A stretch of 64,000 bases of DNA from Magicicada septendecula (GCA_034769895.1 CM068372.1:234068843-234132842); one strand, 5' to 3'; numbered from the stretch's first letter, positions 52,148-62,797 are shown. Numbers and translations: made by a program. The notes: generated from the letters alone by a model not told the origin.

Positions 52148-53730
52148 TTATGTTAGATTAGATGAGGTACAATACCTGCTAGTTAAAAAGGATCTAACTA
52201 TGACCGAAAACCGTGACTTAAATGAAGACTTCGAATCCACAGAGTTACAGTACCAGATATACGAGAGGTATTTAACAAGTATAAAAATCATTACGAACTT
52301 TACGGTAATCCGAGGAAAAGGAGTACCTGAATTAATGGACTATGGTTAGAAGAAGAAGTAGTCAACCAGAAAAAGGGGACTGATTTTCTGAAAACCGACC
52401 AGACAAACATTTGGAAAGAAAGGAACTAAGTAAATAATATTAAATAAGTAATAAAAAAATAATATGTTAATAAAAACACTAGGACGAAAATATGTATGAA
52501 TAAAAACCCCAAAATTCAAAAAGAAGTAAGAACGTCTTACTATATGTTTACGAAAAGATTATGTTGAATGTGATTTAATAAAAACCACAAAATTCAAAAA
52601 GAAGTAAGAACGTCTTACTATGTGTTTACCAAGAAATTATTTTAAATATTTAAGAATAAACCCCCAATGTTAAAAAACTATATAAAGAAGAACTTACACA
52701 AAATAATTAAAAACAATATGATTTAAGATACATGCCAAAATGCCAAGAGAATTGAAGAACAGATTACATAATTGTTTATAACCAGTATGAATTAAAATGG
52801 AATAAGAAAAAATATACATCAACATAATTAGTGGTAATGTGATCAGACAAGATGGTAAAATAAGAAGAACAATGGATAATTTAATGACTATAATTAAGAT
52901 GAAACTAAGTAATGATGATAATTAATGCAAATACAATTTAGAATTTCTTGGAAATGAAAATAATAAATGAGGAGATAGTACGTAGAATTTCTGTCACAAG
53001 AAAGAAGATCAAAGGTAGTTACAAATACTGACTGTCAAAAATGTTATCTGAAAATAGCTAATGAAAATAAGATGGAATCAAGAAGAAGGGAAATACATGT
53101 ATAATTAAATGTAAAACGCGACAGTGTAACAAATCCCCAAGATGTTTATTATTAGTCAAATAAAGAGACTACTATGATATTATTGTATTTTTTATAACTG
53201 ACTGTAGATGAATTCCAGCAGTATTATATTGAAGTGTAGTGTGGCCAGCAGAGTATGAAGCCAAACAGTGCCTCTCTGAACTGTACCAGCTCACATGTTA
53301 GGGAATGTTAGGGAAATTGAATATTTAAGGGATAATAAAACCGCTGCGAAGATTGACATCAGATTGCAAAAGTATGAAGGAAGAAAACAGAAGGAAGATA
53401 GCTGACAGAAGATCAATGGAGAAACGCATTTGTAGAAGTAACTAGAAATAGGAGAATATTAAAACTAAATTTTACTGATTATTGTGACCAATCATTGACA
53501 AGTAATGTTTAAAAGAAACAAGCCAAGAGTATTAAATATAATTAATGAATTGTCATCAAATAGAGAAAGGTGAATACGAGTACAAAATGTTACATTAAGA
53601 ATTCCATCAATTACCATTAAAACTTTACGATGAATATAAGGAGGATATTCCAAGGCATGAAAAAGATATAAGTTTATTTTGACCCAAATTATATTCAGGT
53701 AAACTAAACTTCTTTAGGAGGTGAAGCATA

Positions 53731-56222
53731 TGTAACGTAATGAAAATACGGTCCCCGACGTTACATAAATCAACTTATAAGATTTAGAATAGAGAAAAAA
53801 ATTTATTAATTATCCACACTTGTAAAAGGTCAGAAACCCAACCCATGATTGATTAAATAAAATAAGAATACAAGGTAGAAAGATAAGAAATTAATAATGA
53901 TAATAATAATAAACCTCAAGGTTCAGTGAGAGGTAAACAACAGACATTGACACATAATGTAAAATGTAATTTTGACTGTTTCATAATAATTAATGTTTTA
54001 AAGTAGATGAGAATGAATAAATGTTGTATGACTTAAGTTACTCAAATGTACCTGTTATTAATTGTATCATGTTATATTGTTATCATGATAGTGATGTTAT
54101 ATTTTTGTGTTAGCAAGTAAAGTTATTCTGTTAATAGAATACCAGGTAAATAAGTATTATGTGTTATCAATTTATCATTATAGAGCTGTTGTTAAACTTA
54201 GTAATTGATTACTAGTTGATTTCATTTTATGTGTTATCCATATGTCATTAAAAACCTTTTGTTAGATTTTATAGAGTTAATTATTTGTATACATGTACTT
54301 AGATAGTAAGATGATTATAATTGTAAACTTGGCCAAAAAGGCTATAATTGTTAATGAGATACAAAAGAGTTTAGTACAACCATGTCATAAACAGATAAAG
54401 GATTCTATAATATTGCAGATAGTAACAAGTTAAATTCAGAAGTAGATCAAGATATAATGATAGGCCTAACAACCAGTAACATTATATAGTAAGTCAGATC
54501 AGAAAGGTTAGGTAAAGAAATTTGTAACAAATACTAAATAAAATCTAATGAGTTAGGAGAAGTTAATAATAATTGCTAATAACAAATAAATAAACTCAAA
54601 TTAAATAAATTCTTATAATGCCATAGTGCAATGATACCGACAGATAATGTTTTGTAACAGAAAAATAATATTTGTTAAAATAAATAGACTAAGAAGAAAC
54701 GACAGCAAAGTATATAAAAATTAGTAACAAGCAGTAGTTAAGATTATAATAGGATATAATGGAAATTTAGAAAGGGATTATTTTGATGAGTGGAAGAACA
54801 TTGTATGAAATGATTATAATATAACATAATATCCAATAAGAATAAAAAAGATGGTTGCCAGGGACGACGAAGGATATAGAATTTGTTGATTTGATTATTG
54901 AATAAATTTACATGAACGAAGACGATTTAGTTAAAAGACGATCAGGAAAGATTTGATTTAATTTAAATACAAAGTCCATAGCAATTTAAACAAACTGAAT
55001 TATAAATCACAATAGTATGGTCCACTATCATTTAACCGTATTATATAATTGGACAATCTAAAACCTATACACGAAAGTAACGAAAAATAAAGGAAGAACT
55101 CTGATTGCAAAAATCCAGATAATGAACAAATGTTAACTTAATTAACTAACAAAACCAGGGAAATAACTACCTGCATAAAGTGATATAATCCCATAACGCA
55201 AAAGAAACGAAAATAAAACACCAAATTATATCGGAACTTCAGTTTCCACAATTCAACAGAAAAAACGTAGTTGGACTCGAAATTCGTCGAAGCACGTAAC
55301 CACAAAACTCGGACCTTGGTGAACAAAAGGAGCGGTATTTCTGCATCCTCCCAGGACCAAGAATTCAACTTTATTTCAACTTGGAGCGAAGACTGACGAG
55401 AGCAATTTTATCTGCATGCTGTTATTGACCAAACAAGACGAATAGGTTATCTGTACACTGCCTTATCGAGTCACGATGCCGAGCGGACGGTAACTACAAT
55501 TATTTTAAATATTATTTAATAAAATCTTAATTCTACATTGTAATACCTTGTATTCCTATTTAGGCATTTTCTGATCTTACTAACAGTTGAAAGAACCTTC
55601 ACGCCCTGTATTTAAAGAAATATAAAATCATAACTGAAAATAATATAAAACCTTGAATCCGATCGATAATCGATTACTTCTGACATATAGCCTTTTGTAT
55701 CTAACGTAAAAGAAACAACTTTGTTGGACAAGAAATATTAAATATTAATAAAGAATCCTTTCAGAATTCAGCTATCTTTTCATTTATATAATATTTAGTG
55801 TAGTGTGAACAAGATATAAGATAAGTAGAGAGCGTAACTGATAATTGTCGTACGCGGTGGGCTAGCCTACAAACTTCCGTTGTCTGGTAACCACAGCGCT
55901 ATTCGCGGACTGCGTGGGTATTAAAGAGAAAGAGAATACAATAAAAATTTCTTCTCTTCTCTTCAACGCAGAATAGGCTTGAGCGAAAAATTCGAATTAC
56001 ACACTATACACATAACTTTCACCCACCATAACACGATTATATTAAATAGAGAGGAACTGGGATATACTTAACATTATTATACTATATATTGCAATAAGAT
56101 ACAATATAAATAGAGAGGTTTTAACGAGGACACACCCGTTAAGTTATAAATTGGCGAACCCAACAGTGGGGCTTTAGAAGATAGTGATACGGGATAAAAG
56201 GAGCACACACGAGAGATATTAT
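53731..56222 (+). repeat. Array LTR 9 (right edge of the array)
   Basis: 2492 bp, starting after the unit 8 polypurine tract and ending at ...GATATTAT, followed at once by AATAT and gypsy RNase H sequence. Elsewhere in the array the PBS follows this point, so this is a true outer LTR end. Confidence 0.9.
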
Positions 56223-56227
56223 AATAT

Positions 56228-56336
56228 TCCTCTATTGCTAAGATCCATCTGGTCAGTCGGGCGTTTACGAGACGACACTTTAGAATGAAAGACAATGCCT
56301 GGTTGTCTGTGTGAATTTCAAAATGGTTTCCATAAA
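56228..56336 (-). pseudogene. Ty3/gypsy RNase H fragment between two insertions (fossil)
   Basis: On the minus strand it encodes YGNHFEIHTDNQALSF and RLTRWILAIEEY, the RNase H core around the catalytic TDNQAL segment. One edge abuts the hAT element, the other the LTR array. It is a piece of the gypsy pol region, not a separate gene. Confidence 0.88.
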
Positions 56337-56949
56337 CAGTGGCGAAGTTACATGGAGGCAATTGAGGCAATGCCTACCCTAAAAAATTCTGTAGAATAAA
56401 AATTATAAATACGTATGAACTACATAACGTAAAGATTATACATTGTTACCGCGAGTGTCGAATTTATTAGGCCGAAACGTGCTTTACTGAGCGACCGGTA
56501 GATGGTGACAGGTGAGACTCGGCATAACTCGTTTAAAGCGAATGAGGCAACCTGAACTTGCCTCAGCGTTTTTTGTATACATCGTATGTAAGCAATGTGC
56601 TTGAGCGATAGGGAAGTGATGGGAGGGGGGGATTGTCCCGTGCTGTACACATAGAGCGTTGAGGCATGCCTCACTTCTGTGGTCCAAACATTCAAGTTAA
56701 AGCGCGCTGTGTTGTTTATAAGTGTGTTTATTTTATGCGGTTATTAAAAGTGTCCCTGTTATTCCGCTGAACTAACAGATGATCAAGAATGTTATTTGAA
56801 TTATTTGTAACATTAAACATATATGTAGAAACTAATTAAGTTTAAAAATTTGAAGTTCAATCAGTTGTATTATTGTGTATGACTAATACAAGGATTATTT
56901 CTTTTATGAATTTGCTAACTGCTATAATTTGTTATTGTTCGACTAAGCT

Positions 56950-56973
56950 TTTCGTCATTACTGACATCTTCAG
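56950..56973 (-). ncRNA. Hammerhead-like ribozyme core (left arm)
   Basis: Inverted copy of the motif at 57603-57626, with the same boxes and stem. The two arms could equally pair with each other in RNA and hide the motif. Confidence 0.3.
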
Positions 56974-57602
56974 GTCTTAAACAACGTCTATCAACTGTAC
57001 GTTGTAAGCTTTTATACTTTAGGCCCCTCCCCTTATGTCATCGCCCCTCCTATTGGTTCAGCTGCTACCGCTCTTCACGGGAACTTTGTCTACCTTTTTC
57101 CGTTAGGCATTTTTCTAACGTCCGTCAAATTGTTTTAAGAATCTCCCGTTAATTTCTTCATTCTTGACTTATAATTTTTTTGTAACCTTTTACATTTCGT
57201 CATTTTTTAGTGTGTTATACTTATTATTTTAATTTATTTTTGTTTATTTTTATTCTTCGTATTGTTTAAATTAGCAACCATCCTTTTATTCTTCGTATTG
57301 TTTAAATTAGAAGCCATATTTATTAAATATAAACAAAAATAAATTAAAATAATAAGTATAACACACTAAAAAATGACGAAATGTAAAAGGTTACAAAAAA
57401 ATTATAAGTCAAGAATGAAGAAATTAACGGGAGATTCTTAAAACAATTTGACGGACGTTAGAAAAATGCCTAACGGAAAAAGGTAGACAAAGTTCCCGTG
57501 AAGAGCGGTAGCAGCTGAACCAATAGGAGGGGCGATGACATAAGGGGAGGGGCCTAAAGTATAAAAGCTTACAACGTACAGTTGATAGACGTTGTTTAAG
57601 AC

Positions 57603-57626
57603 CTGAAGATGTCAGTAATGACGAAA
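57603..57626 (+). ncRNA. Hammerhead-like ribozyme core (right arm)
   Basis: CTGAAGA (57603-57609), then stem GTCA-GTAA-TGAC (57611-57622), then GAAA (57623-57626). One unpaired T separates the first box from the stem. Stems I and III are not convincing by eye, so activity is doubtful. The mirror copy is on the minus strand at 56950-56973. Confidence 0.3.
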
Positions 57627-58000
57627 AGCTTAGTCGAACAATAACAAATTATAGCAGTTAGCAAATTCATAAAAGAAATAGTAAGGATGGCTGCTAATTT
57701 AAACAATACGAAGAATAATACAAGGATTGTTCAACAGAAACACGTATAGAGCTGTAAAGCATTTTTTATTCAACGATTTTAAAAGAAGTCTCCATTAACA
57801 TTAAGACATGAGTTCCACTGTTGCACCAACCTGTAGATTTCCTGCTAGTAAAATTCTTACGGCTGTTTGTGGAACCATTCGCTTACAGCAAACTCTACCT
57901 CAGCGTCCGATTTGAACCACCATCCTTTTAGTGATTCCTTAATAAAAATTTAAGATAAGATTTGTGCCTACCCATTCATTAACTACTAGCTTCGCCACTG

Positions 58001-59768
58001 CATACAAATAGTACTTAAATTTTGTTAACGCATTTACAATTGCTAATATTTCTTTCTCTGAAGTGAAATAATTTTTCCCTGCCTCCTTCAGTGTTCTGTT
58101 TGTATAGGCAATGACGTAATGTTCTCCATTCTTTCTGCGTTGATACAATACACTTCCTATGGCTAGGTCGCTCGCATCCGTGTACAATACATACGTCCCC
58201 TCTGCTTCCGGATGATATAGCTGCATATTGTCGTTGAATAAATTCTTGACATCCTGGAACGCTTACTGGTGTTCTGGCTTCCATTTCCATTTTACTCCTT
58301 GCCGTAATAATGTTAATAACGGGTTTATATAATTAGAATATTTTTCTGAAAATCGTCTGTAATACCCCGTAAGACCTAAAAATGCTCGTACTCCTTTTAT
58401 ATTTGTAGGGACTGGAAATTCGGTGATGCTCTTTATCTTGTCTGGGTCTGTACTCACTCCTTCAGCTGATATAATATGTCCTAAAAATTTCATTGACGAT
58501 TTCATAAATTCGCACTTATCTTGCTTTAATACTAAATTTGCTTTTCTAAACTTATCAAAGATTATGTTTAAGTGTTCAATATGTTCCTTCAATGATTTTG
58601 AAATAACCAGAATGTCGTCTACAAACATTACTACTGACTGTTCTACTTCCGGTCCTAATGCTAGTTCTAAACATCTTACCATAGCTGCTAGGCTTGTTAC
58701 CAATCCAAATGGTACTACTTTGAATTGGTAGCACTTGTTTCTGTACATGAAAGCGGTGTATTTTCTACTGTGTTGTTCTAGTGGAATTTGCCAGAAACTT
58801 GCTGTGAGGTCTAATTTACTCATATACTTAATCCCTTGACACTTTGTAAACAATTCATCGGCGTTTGGTGAACAATCACAGTTTTTCTGCGTAATACTGT
58901 TTAAATTTCGCATGTCAAGACATAATCTAATTTCATCGTTCTTCTTTTTAACTATAACCATTGGGTTTATAAAGTTACTGTTTGAACGTTCAATAATTTG
59001 GTGTTTTAACATATTGTTTATTTCGATGTCCACCTGATTTTGATATTTTATCGGTACTGGATATGTTCGACGCACAAATTTATCTTCATCGGTCGTTTTT
59101 ATCTGGTGTTCGTACACATTTGTTATTCTTGGTCTTTCACTGAATACATCTTGATTTTGTTGTATTAGTCGTTTTAATTCACTACTCTCGTGTGTGTTGA
59201 GTGTGTCATGTTTTGTTGCTGTTTTATGAGTTGGTGTTGCTACTTTTATTTCCGGCCTCTGAATCTTCATAGTACTTTTATTATTCTCATATTTATTTAA
59301 ATTTTCATTTAGTTTTATTATATATGTTGTCTTTTTTATCTCGCACTGCATGGTGTCTTGTTGTGTGTTTATTATTGCATTTATTTGTTTAAGTTGATCC
59401 ATCCCAATAATTGCATCATAAATTAAATTCTTTATAATAATAGCTGGTATTTCTAAATTCATCTCGTCTTTATTTATGTTTATAAACATTTGCTGATCGG
59501 CTTTGCCTTTCTGGTTTACGGCCGTTTGTACACACATATTATTTAATGGTAGCACTGGTGCCTTATTAAATTGTTTTTTATTTGCGTTTATAAATGTCTG
59601 GCTTATAGCTGACAGTTCGGCTCCTGTATCAATTAGTATATTGGCTAACACATCATTTATATATGCTATTATGCATGGGGACTTACGTTTCACTGTATCG
59701 CTAGGTTTGTCGTCTATTCGCAATAGTTTATCCCTAATTTCCGGTGGATACACATTGTTTATTTGCAC
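58001..59768 (-). pseudogene. Ty3/gypsy pol, 5' part: protease, reverse transcriptase, start of RNase H (fossil)
   Basis: In order on the minus strand: an aspartic protease with DTGA in the setting ILIDTGAELSAIS; a reverse transcriptase with KLDLTASFWQIPL, VVPFGL, FVDDILVIS (the YVDD-box equivalent) and FLGHIISAEGV; the connection GVRAFLGLTGYYRRF; and RNase H with YTDASDLAIGSVLYQ and SEKEILAIVNALTKFKYYLY. All are classic gypsy signatures. The region carries about one break besides the hAT insertion at its downstream edge. Original role: polyprotein processing, cDNA synthesis and RNA-strand removal. Confidence 0.92.
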
Positions 59769-59839
59769 ACATATTTCATTAGTCTTAATTTTATTTTTAC
59801 ATTTATAATTATTATCACTGGACGTCTTGTGAACGTCCC

Positions 59840-61011
59840 TTACTGTCCGTTTTTTATTTGTAAAACTTCGTTCATTATTATTACTATATTTATTTGTGGA
59901 CCTAAATACGCTTTCTTTGTATAGGTGTTTTGTTGTTGTCTTTTTTCGTAATTGTTTTCGCGACTTGGACCTGGTCTAGGTTGCGCGTCTGACCTTGGTT
60001 GTTGTTTTAGCGAATATCTTATCTCTCCCCACTGTGCCAGCATGAGTAGGAGTTCTTCAATCGTCTTAGTTCCCCTCGTCATTACTGCAACATTGATATC
60101 GCGGTCAAAGTGATAAGACAGTTTATTTACGATTTCACTCTCCATCAACTTAGGTTTTAAATGTTTCGCTCTAGCTACAATATCAATTACATATGCTTCT
60201 CTGGACTTACCTTTTGGCATGTATTCGTATTTATCAAACTCTAACTGGTTTCAATTCTTCTTTGGATATGGTCGCTCCAGTATCTTTGTTCAAATTTATT
60301 TTTGAAATCCTCGTAGGACGTAACGTTTTCTCTTATTATCGAATACCACTTTGCAGCTGTGTGTTCTAATCGACGTGCTATCCATTACACGCGTTCGTTA
60401 TCGTTTAGGTTATTTCCTACCATCTCCATATTTCTTTCACACTCTATTAAAAATTCTATTGGGTTTTCACTTTCCCATCCACTAAATTTCTTCATTTTCG
60501 GCACATCTTCAGCACTCCTGTAGATGTACGTGATCTGTTCTGCTTTCGTTTTCTTCATCTGTTTCTGCAGCTGTGCTATCTGTTCTCGTAGGTGCTTGTC
60601 GTTCTCCTCACCTTGTTCCTTATTTGTCATTATTGTTGTTTCGTGCTTAGCGACGACTTGGTCCAATATTTTTATTTTTTTGTTCACCTCGTGTATATTT
60701 CCTTCTGTCTCCTGAGTAAATTTAGTTAGTTTCTCTTCTTGGGCCTGTACCGTTGTAGTTAACTCTTGTTGCTTCTTGTTTATAGCATTTGTCCATGTTC
60801 GCATATTTTCGCTTAGTTTCTTTAGTTCCTGCCTATTTTCTCCATGTAGTACTCCGAATTCCTCTCGTAATTGTATCCTTGCCTCTTCCCACCATTCTGG
60901 TTTTTCTTTTCGTAGTCTTTCTTCACGCCCTTCTTTTTCTTTTCTTTGTTTTTCTTTTTCTGCTTTCTCTTCTTCTCGTTGTTGTTGTAGCATTTGCTGT
61001 ATTGCTGCCAT
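59840..61011 (-). pseudogene. Ty3/gypsy gag region (fossil)
   Basis: The first part is strongly charged and coiled-coil-like (MQMLQQQ-type N-terminus, EEEKAEKEKQRKEKEGREER), then KKMKKTKAEQ and a capsid-like segment (KMKKFSGWESENPIEFLIE, where FSGxxxxNPxxFL is a usual gypsy Gag signature). The downstream part has EAYVIDIVARAKHLKP and NKLSYHFDRDI, also typical of Gag capsid, and a basic stretch (QPRPGPSRENNYEKRQ). No clear CCHC knuckle is left. The region carries about one or two breaks. Confidence 0.85.
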
Positions 61012-61560
61012 TATGTCGGTAGGTGTTTACGTTTCTGCCATTTTCGCGGTTTAATTATTGACCTAGTATTTCAAAATTACACATCTAATAGTCTATAAAA
61101 TATTTTCTCAGCGTTGACAATTTCCTCCCCTTACAACTAACAATGGTTATACAATATTAACAATAGGTCTTTGTTCAGACCGAAACTTTCTTAGATCTAA
61201 TTCCCTGTATCGTTCTACTGATACTTAACTTGTATCCTTTAAAATTATTACTACTCCGGATGTTGTTTCCGGTTTAAACTTCACCTCTCATCCGTTCTCA
61301 CACTGGTCTGACTCTTATAATTCAGTTGAGGCTTCTAACGGTTTTTATATTTTTTACTTCAAATAATTATTACAATTTATTTTAATTTTATATTTTCTTG
61401 GTTTGTTCTTTATATAGGTTTGTTATTTATCTGGGCGCTAGTCATAAACAAATATAATATTTTCATGCGACTATGTATTTTATGACAATTATTAGATTTT
61501 TAATTTTATTTATTTTATGTACATTTAATTAATCGCGCCCCACGCTTTGGGCCGCTATTT
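61012..61560 (-). promoter_or_regulatory. Gypsy 5' leader with PBS-like site
   Basis: Non-coding, between the 5' LTR and gag. On the minus strand, just after the LTR end, AGCGGCCCAAAGCGTGGGGC (about 61532-61555) resembles the GGCGCCCAACGTGGGGC type of PBS found in many LTR elements and the array's own PBS. The primer tRNA is not identified. Confidence 0.55.
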
Positions 61561-62748
61561 TGCAACTGGACTTTGTTGGTGTGTTTTACTGGTATCGCCA
61601 ATTTTGGGCAACAGCGAGTATTAATACTGTCCAGTTTACACATACAAAGACCAATGCAATTTTAATTAGACTTACCTTAACTGAATTTACTTTTACTTCT
61701 CTGCTATACTTATATTCTGTAGACCTGTGTGTGAGAATGTGATGGATGGGTGTTATTTTTGAAATAATTACTTCTAACTCTTTAGTTATTATAAGAATTG
61801 TGTTTAATGTTTTTTTTTTATTTTACTTTAACTCTTTAAATGACTCTACTTAAATTTGCTCTGTTATCTTACTTTACTAATTACATAAATTTGTTTTTTA
61901 TAGTCTCTGAAATTGTTCTCTTTCTTGTTTACTGTCTTTTTGAATTCAAACTTAAATGTTTAATACTCTACTTGTTACTGTAGCTCCGGCGTCTATCTCA
62001 TGGGCGTTTCTGGGTTTGAATGTTCCAATTGTTCCTCTTCTTGTTCATCCAGTCTCCATGGTGTGGATATGTGTACAGCTTCCCTGATGTGGAGTGTTCT
62101 CAGCTTCCCTGGATTCTGGTGTGCACATGTGGATATGTCCTCAGCTCCCTGTTGTGGAATTGTACTGCTTCCCTGATGTGGAATTTGTACGTTCAGATGC
62201 TATTTTTACGCTACTGTTGATTTATTTGAACGGAGTCGCTTTCACGTTAAGTTCGAGTGTTTTTAAGTTTAACTTGTCACGTGATTTTACTCACTACGCA
62301 CTGCTCGGGCTAGTAATTCAAAACCGATGTTCCGTACTAGTGTTTTACTGCAAACTACTCGGACTGGTTGTTTAACATAGACTTTCCGAACTAGTGTTTT
62401 AAAGCGGACTACTCGGCCGGTGGTTTAATGCAGACTGAAGTGCTTTGAGCGCGTTAGCGACGTCGCCCTGTATTTTCCCGCTAGTTTAATGACACTCTAC
62501 CCTTATTGGTTTATCAACTGTCACGGGTTGTTGTTCACGCTCTGATAGGTTCTTTTTAAACTGTTTTTACAGTTGAAATATTGATACACCATTACACAAT
62601 TATTATTATTATACCTTCTTAACTCTGTTTACTTAATCTTATACATTGTTTCTTATTATACTAAGCAGAGCATTGCTTTATGCACTGTATTTTCTATTTT
62701 GCTATACGCATATGTGACGGTTGTCATATTGTGACTATTCGTCCTGTC

Positions 62749-62751
<3 letters not shown>
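61561..62751 (-). repeat. 5' LTR of the Ty3/gypsy element
   Basis: The copy 61561 to about 62699 matches the LTR at 3951-5097. The outer 52 bp (62700-62751, ending CCTGTCACA before an AT run) has no match in the other LTR, so the true outer edge is uncertain. Ending at 62751 gives TG...CA and a possible ATAT duplication; ending at 62699 would mean loss of the last few bases. Confidence 0.8.

Positions 62752-62792
<41 letters not shown>
62752..62792. repeat. (AT)n microsatellite
   Basis: About 20 AT dinucleotides directly outside the gypsy 5' LTR. A shorter AT run borders the other LTR (3941-3950), so the element probably inserted into an AT microsatellite. Confidence 0.95.

Positions 62793-62797
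<5 letters not shown>

Larger units (their letters stand above)
46094..52349 (+). pseudogene. Gag-like region, unit 8, split by an inserted LTR element (fossil)
   Basis: The first part runs from 46094 to the insertion at 47006 and the last part from 52148 to 52349. Apart from the insertion it carries about one further break. Confidence 0.75.
45999..53730 (+). mobile_element. Array unit 8 internal region, split by another LTR element
   Basis: 2586 bp of array sequence (45999-47005 and 52152-53730, plus the duplicated TTAT) interrupted by the LTR element at 47006-52147. The gag-like region is therefore in two parts. It ends in an AGGAGGTGA tract before LTR 9. Confidence 0.9.
6755..56222 (+). 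mobile_element. Tandem array of a non-autonomous LTR retrotransposon: nine LTRs, eight internal regions
   Basis: LTR starts (TGTAACGTAA...) lie at 6755, 11823, 16898, 21977, 28281, 33355, 38429, 43507 and 53731. Spacing is 5068-5079 bp except where unit 4 holds a Helitron and unit 8 holds another LTR element; subtracting these gives 5075 and 5078. Each LTR is followed by a PBS-like site and a gag-like frame, and each internal region ends in a polypurine tract abutting the next LTR. The array ends exactly where a PBS would begin. One 5-bp target duplication (AATAT, 6750-6754 and 56223-56227) flanks the whole block inside the gypsy RNase H region. This indicates one founding insertion, followed by unequal exchange between LTRs or insertion of a concatemer. 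By eye, units differ at about 1% of positions or less. No pol is present, so the family depends on enzymes from elsewhere. Confidence 0.92.
56897..57715. mobile_element. 819-bp foldback element, possibly Penelope-like
   Basis: Two arms of roughly 355 bp (56897 to about 57250 and about 57324 to 57680) are near-perfect reverse complements. The 73-bp centre has two direct copies of a 36-bp motif (ATTCTTCGTATTGTTTAAAT...), and a third copy, inverted, follows the right arm (57681-57715). A 13-bp duplication TAATACAAGGATT flanks it (56884-56896 and 57716-57728). A duplication this long suggests target-primed reverse transcription rather than a cut-and-paste transposase. Each arm contains CTGAAGA, a GTCA/TGAC stem and GAAA, like the hammerhead core reported for Penelope-like elements. 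No coding is seen. Alternatives are a Foldback/MITE element or a head-to-head insertion of a truncated element. Confidence 0.6.
56337..58000. mobile_element. Non-autonomous hAT-like DNA transposon
   Basis: Inverted ends CAGTGGCGAAGTTA and TAGCTTCGCCACTG (14 bp, one mismatch) begin with the CAGTGGCG typical of hAT elements. The flanking 8-mers (TCCATAAA and CATACAAA) are only a poor match, so the target duplication has decayed or the edges are slightly altered. It sits inside the gypsy RNase H. No transposase is seen; open frames at 56420-56695 have no recognisable domain. Half its length is the foldback element at 56897-57715. Confidence 0.75.
3951..62751 (-). mobile_element. Ty3/gypsy LTR retrotransposon, fossil shell split by two guests
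   Basis: Two LTR copies (3951-5097 and 61561 to about 62751) flank gag (59840-61011), protease-RT-RNase H (58001-59768), more RNase H (56228-56336) and RNase H end plus integrase (5406-6754), all on the minus strand in the order gag-PR-RT-RH-IN. That order and the RT and integrase signatures place it in Ty3/gypsy (Metaviridae). No envelope gene is visible. Removing the hAT element and the LTR array leaves about 7.7 kb, a normal length. It is a broken copy, with two large insertions and several smaller breaks. By eye its LTRs differ at roughly 2-3% of positions, so it is older than the array inside it. It is antisense to the host exon. The flanking AT runs hide the target duplication, for which ATAT fits. 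Confidence 0.9.

Noticed and set aside
6755-56222. Array as ordinary satellite DNA, a tandem gene family or a CRISPR-like array
   Set aside because: PBS, PPT, LTR boundaries and the flanking target duplication show a retrotransposon array. The period of about 5 kb and the lack of unique spacers exclude CRISPR.
6755-56222. Array as a pure assembly artefact
   Set aside because: Units have private substitutions, indels and two private insertions with clean edges, so they are not one unit copied by software. The exact unit number remains unproven.
56420-56695. 91-codon minus-strand frame in the hAT-like element as a transposase remnant
   Set aside because: No hAT transposase motif is visible, and the frame has no extension or homologous look.
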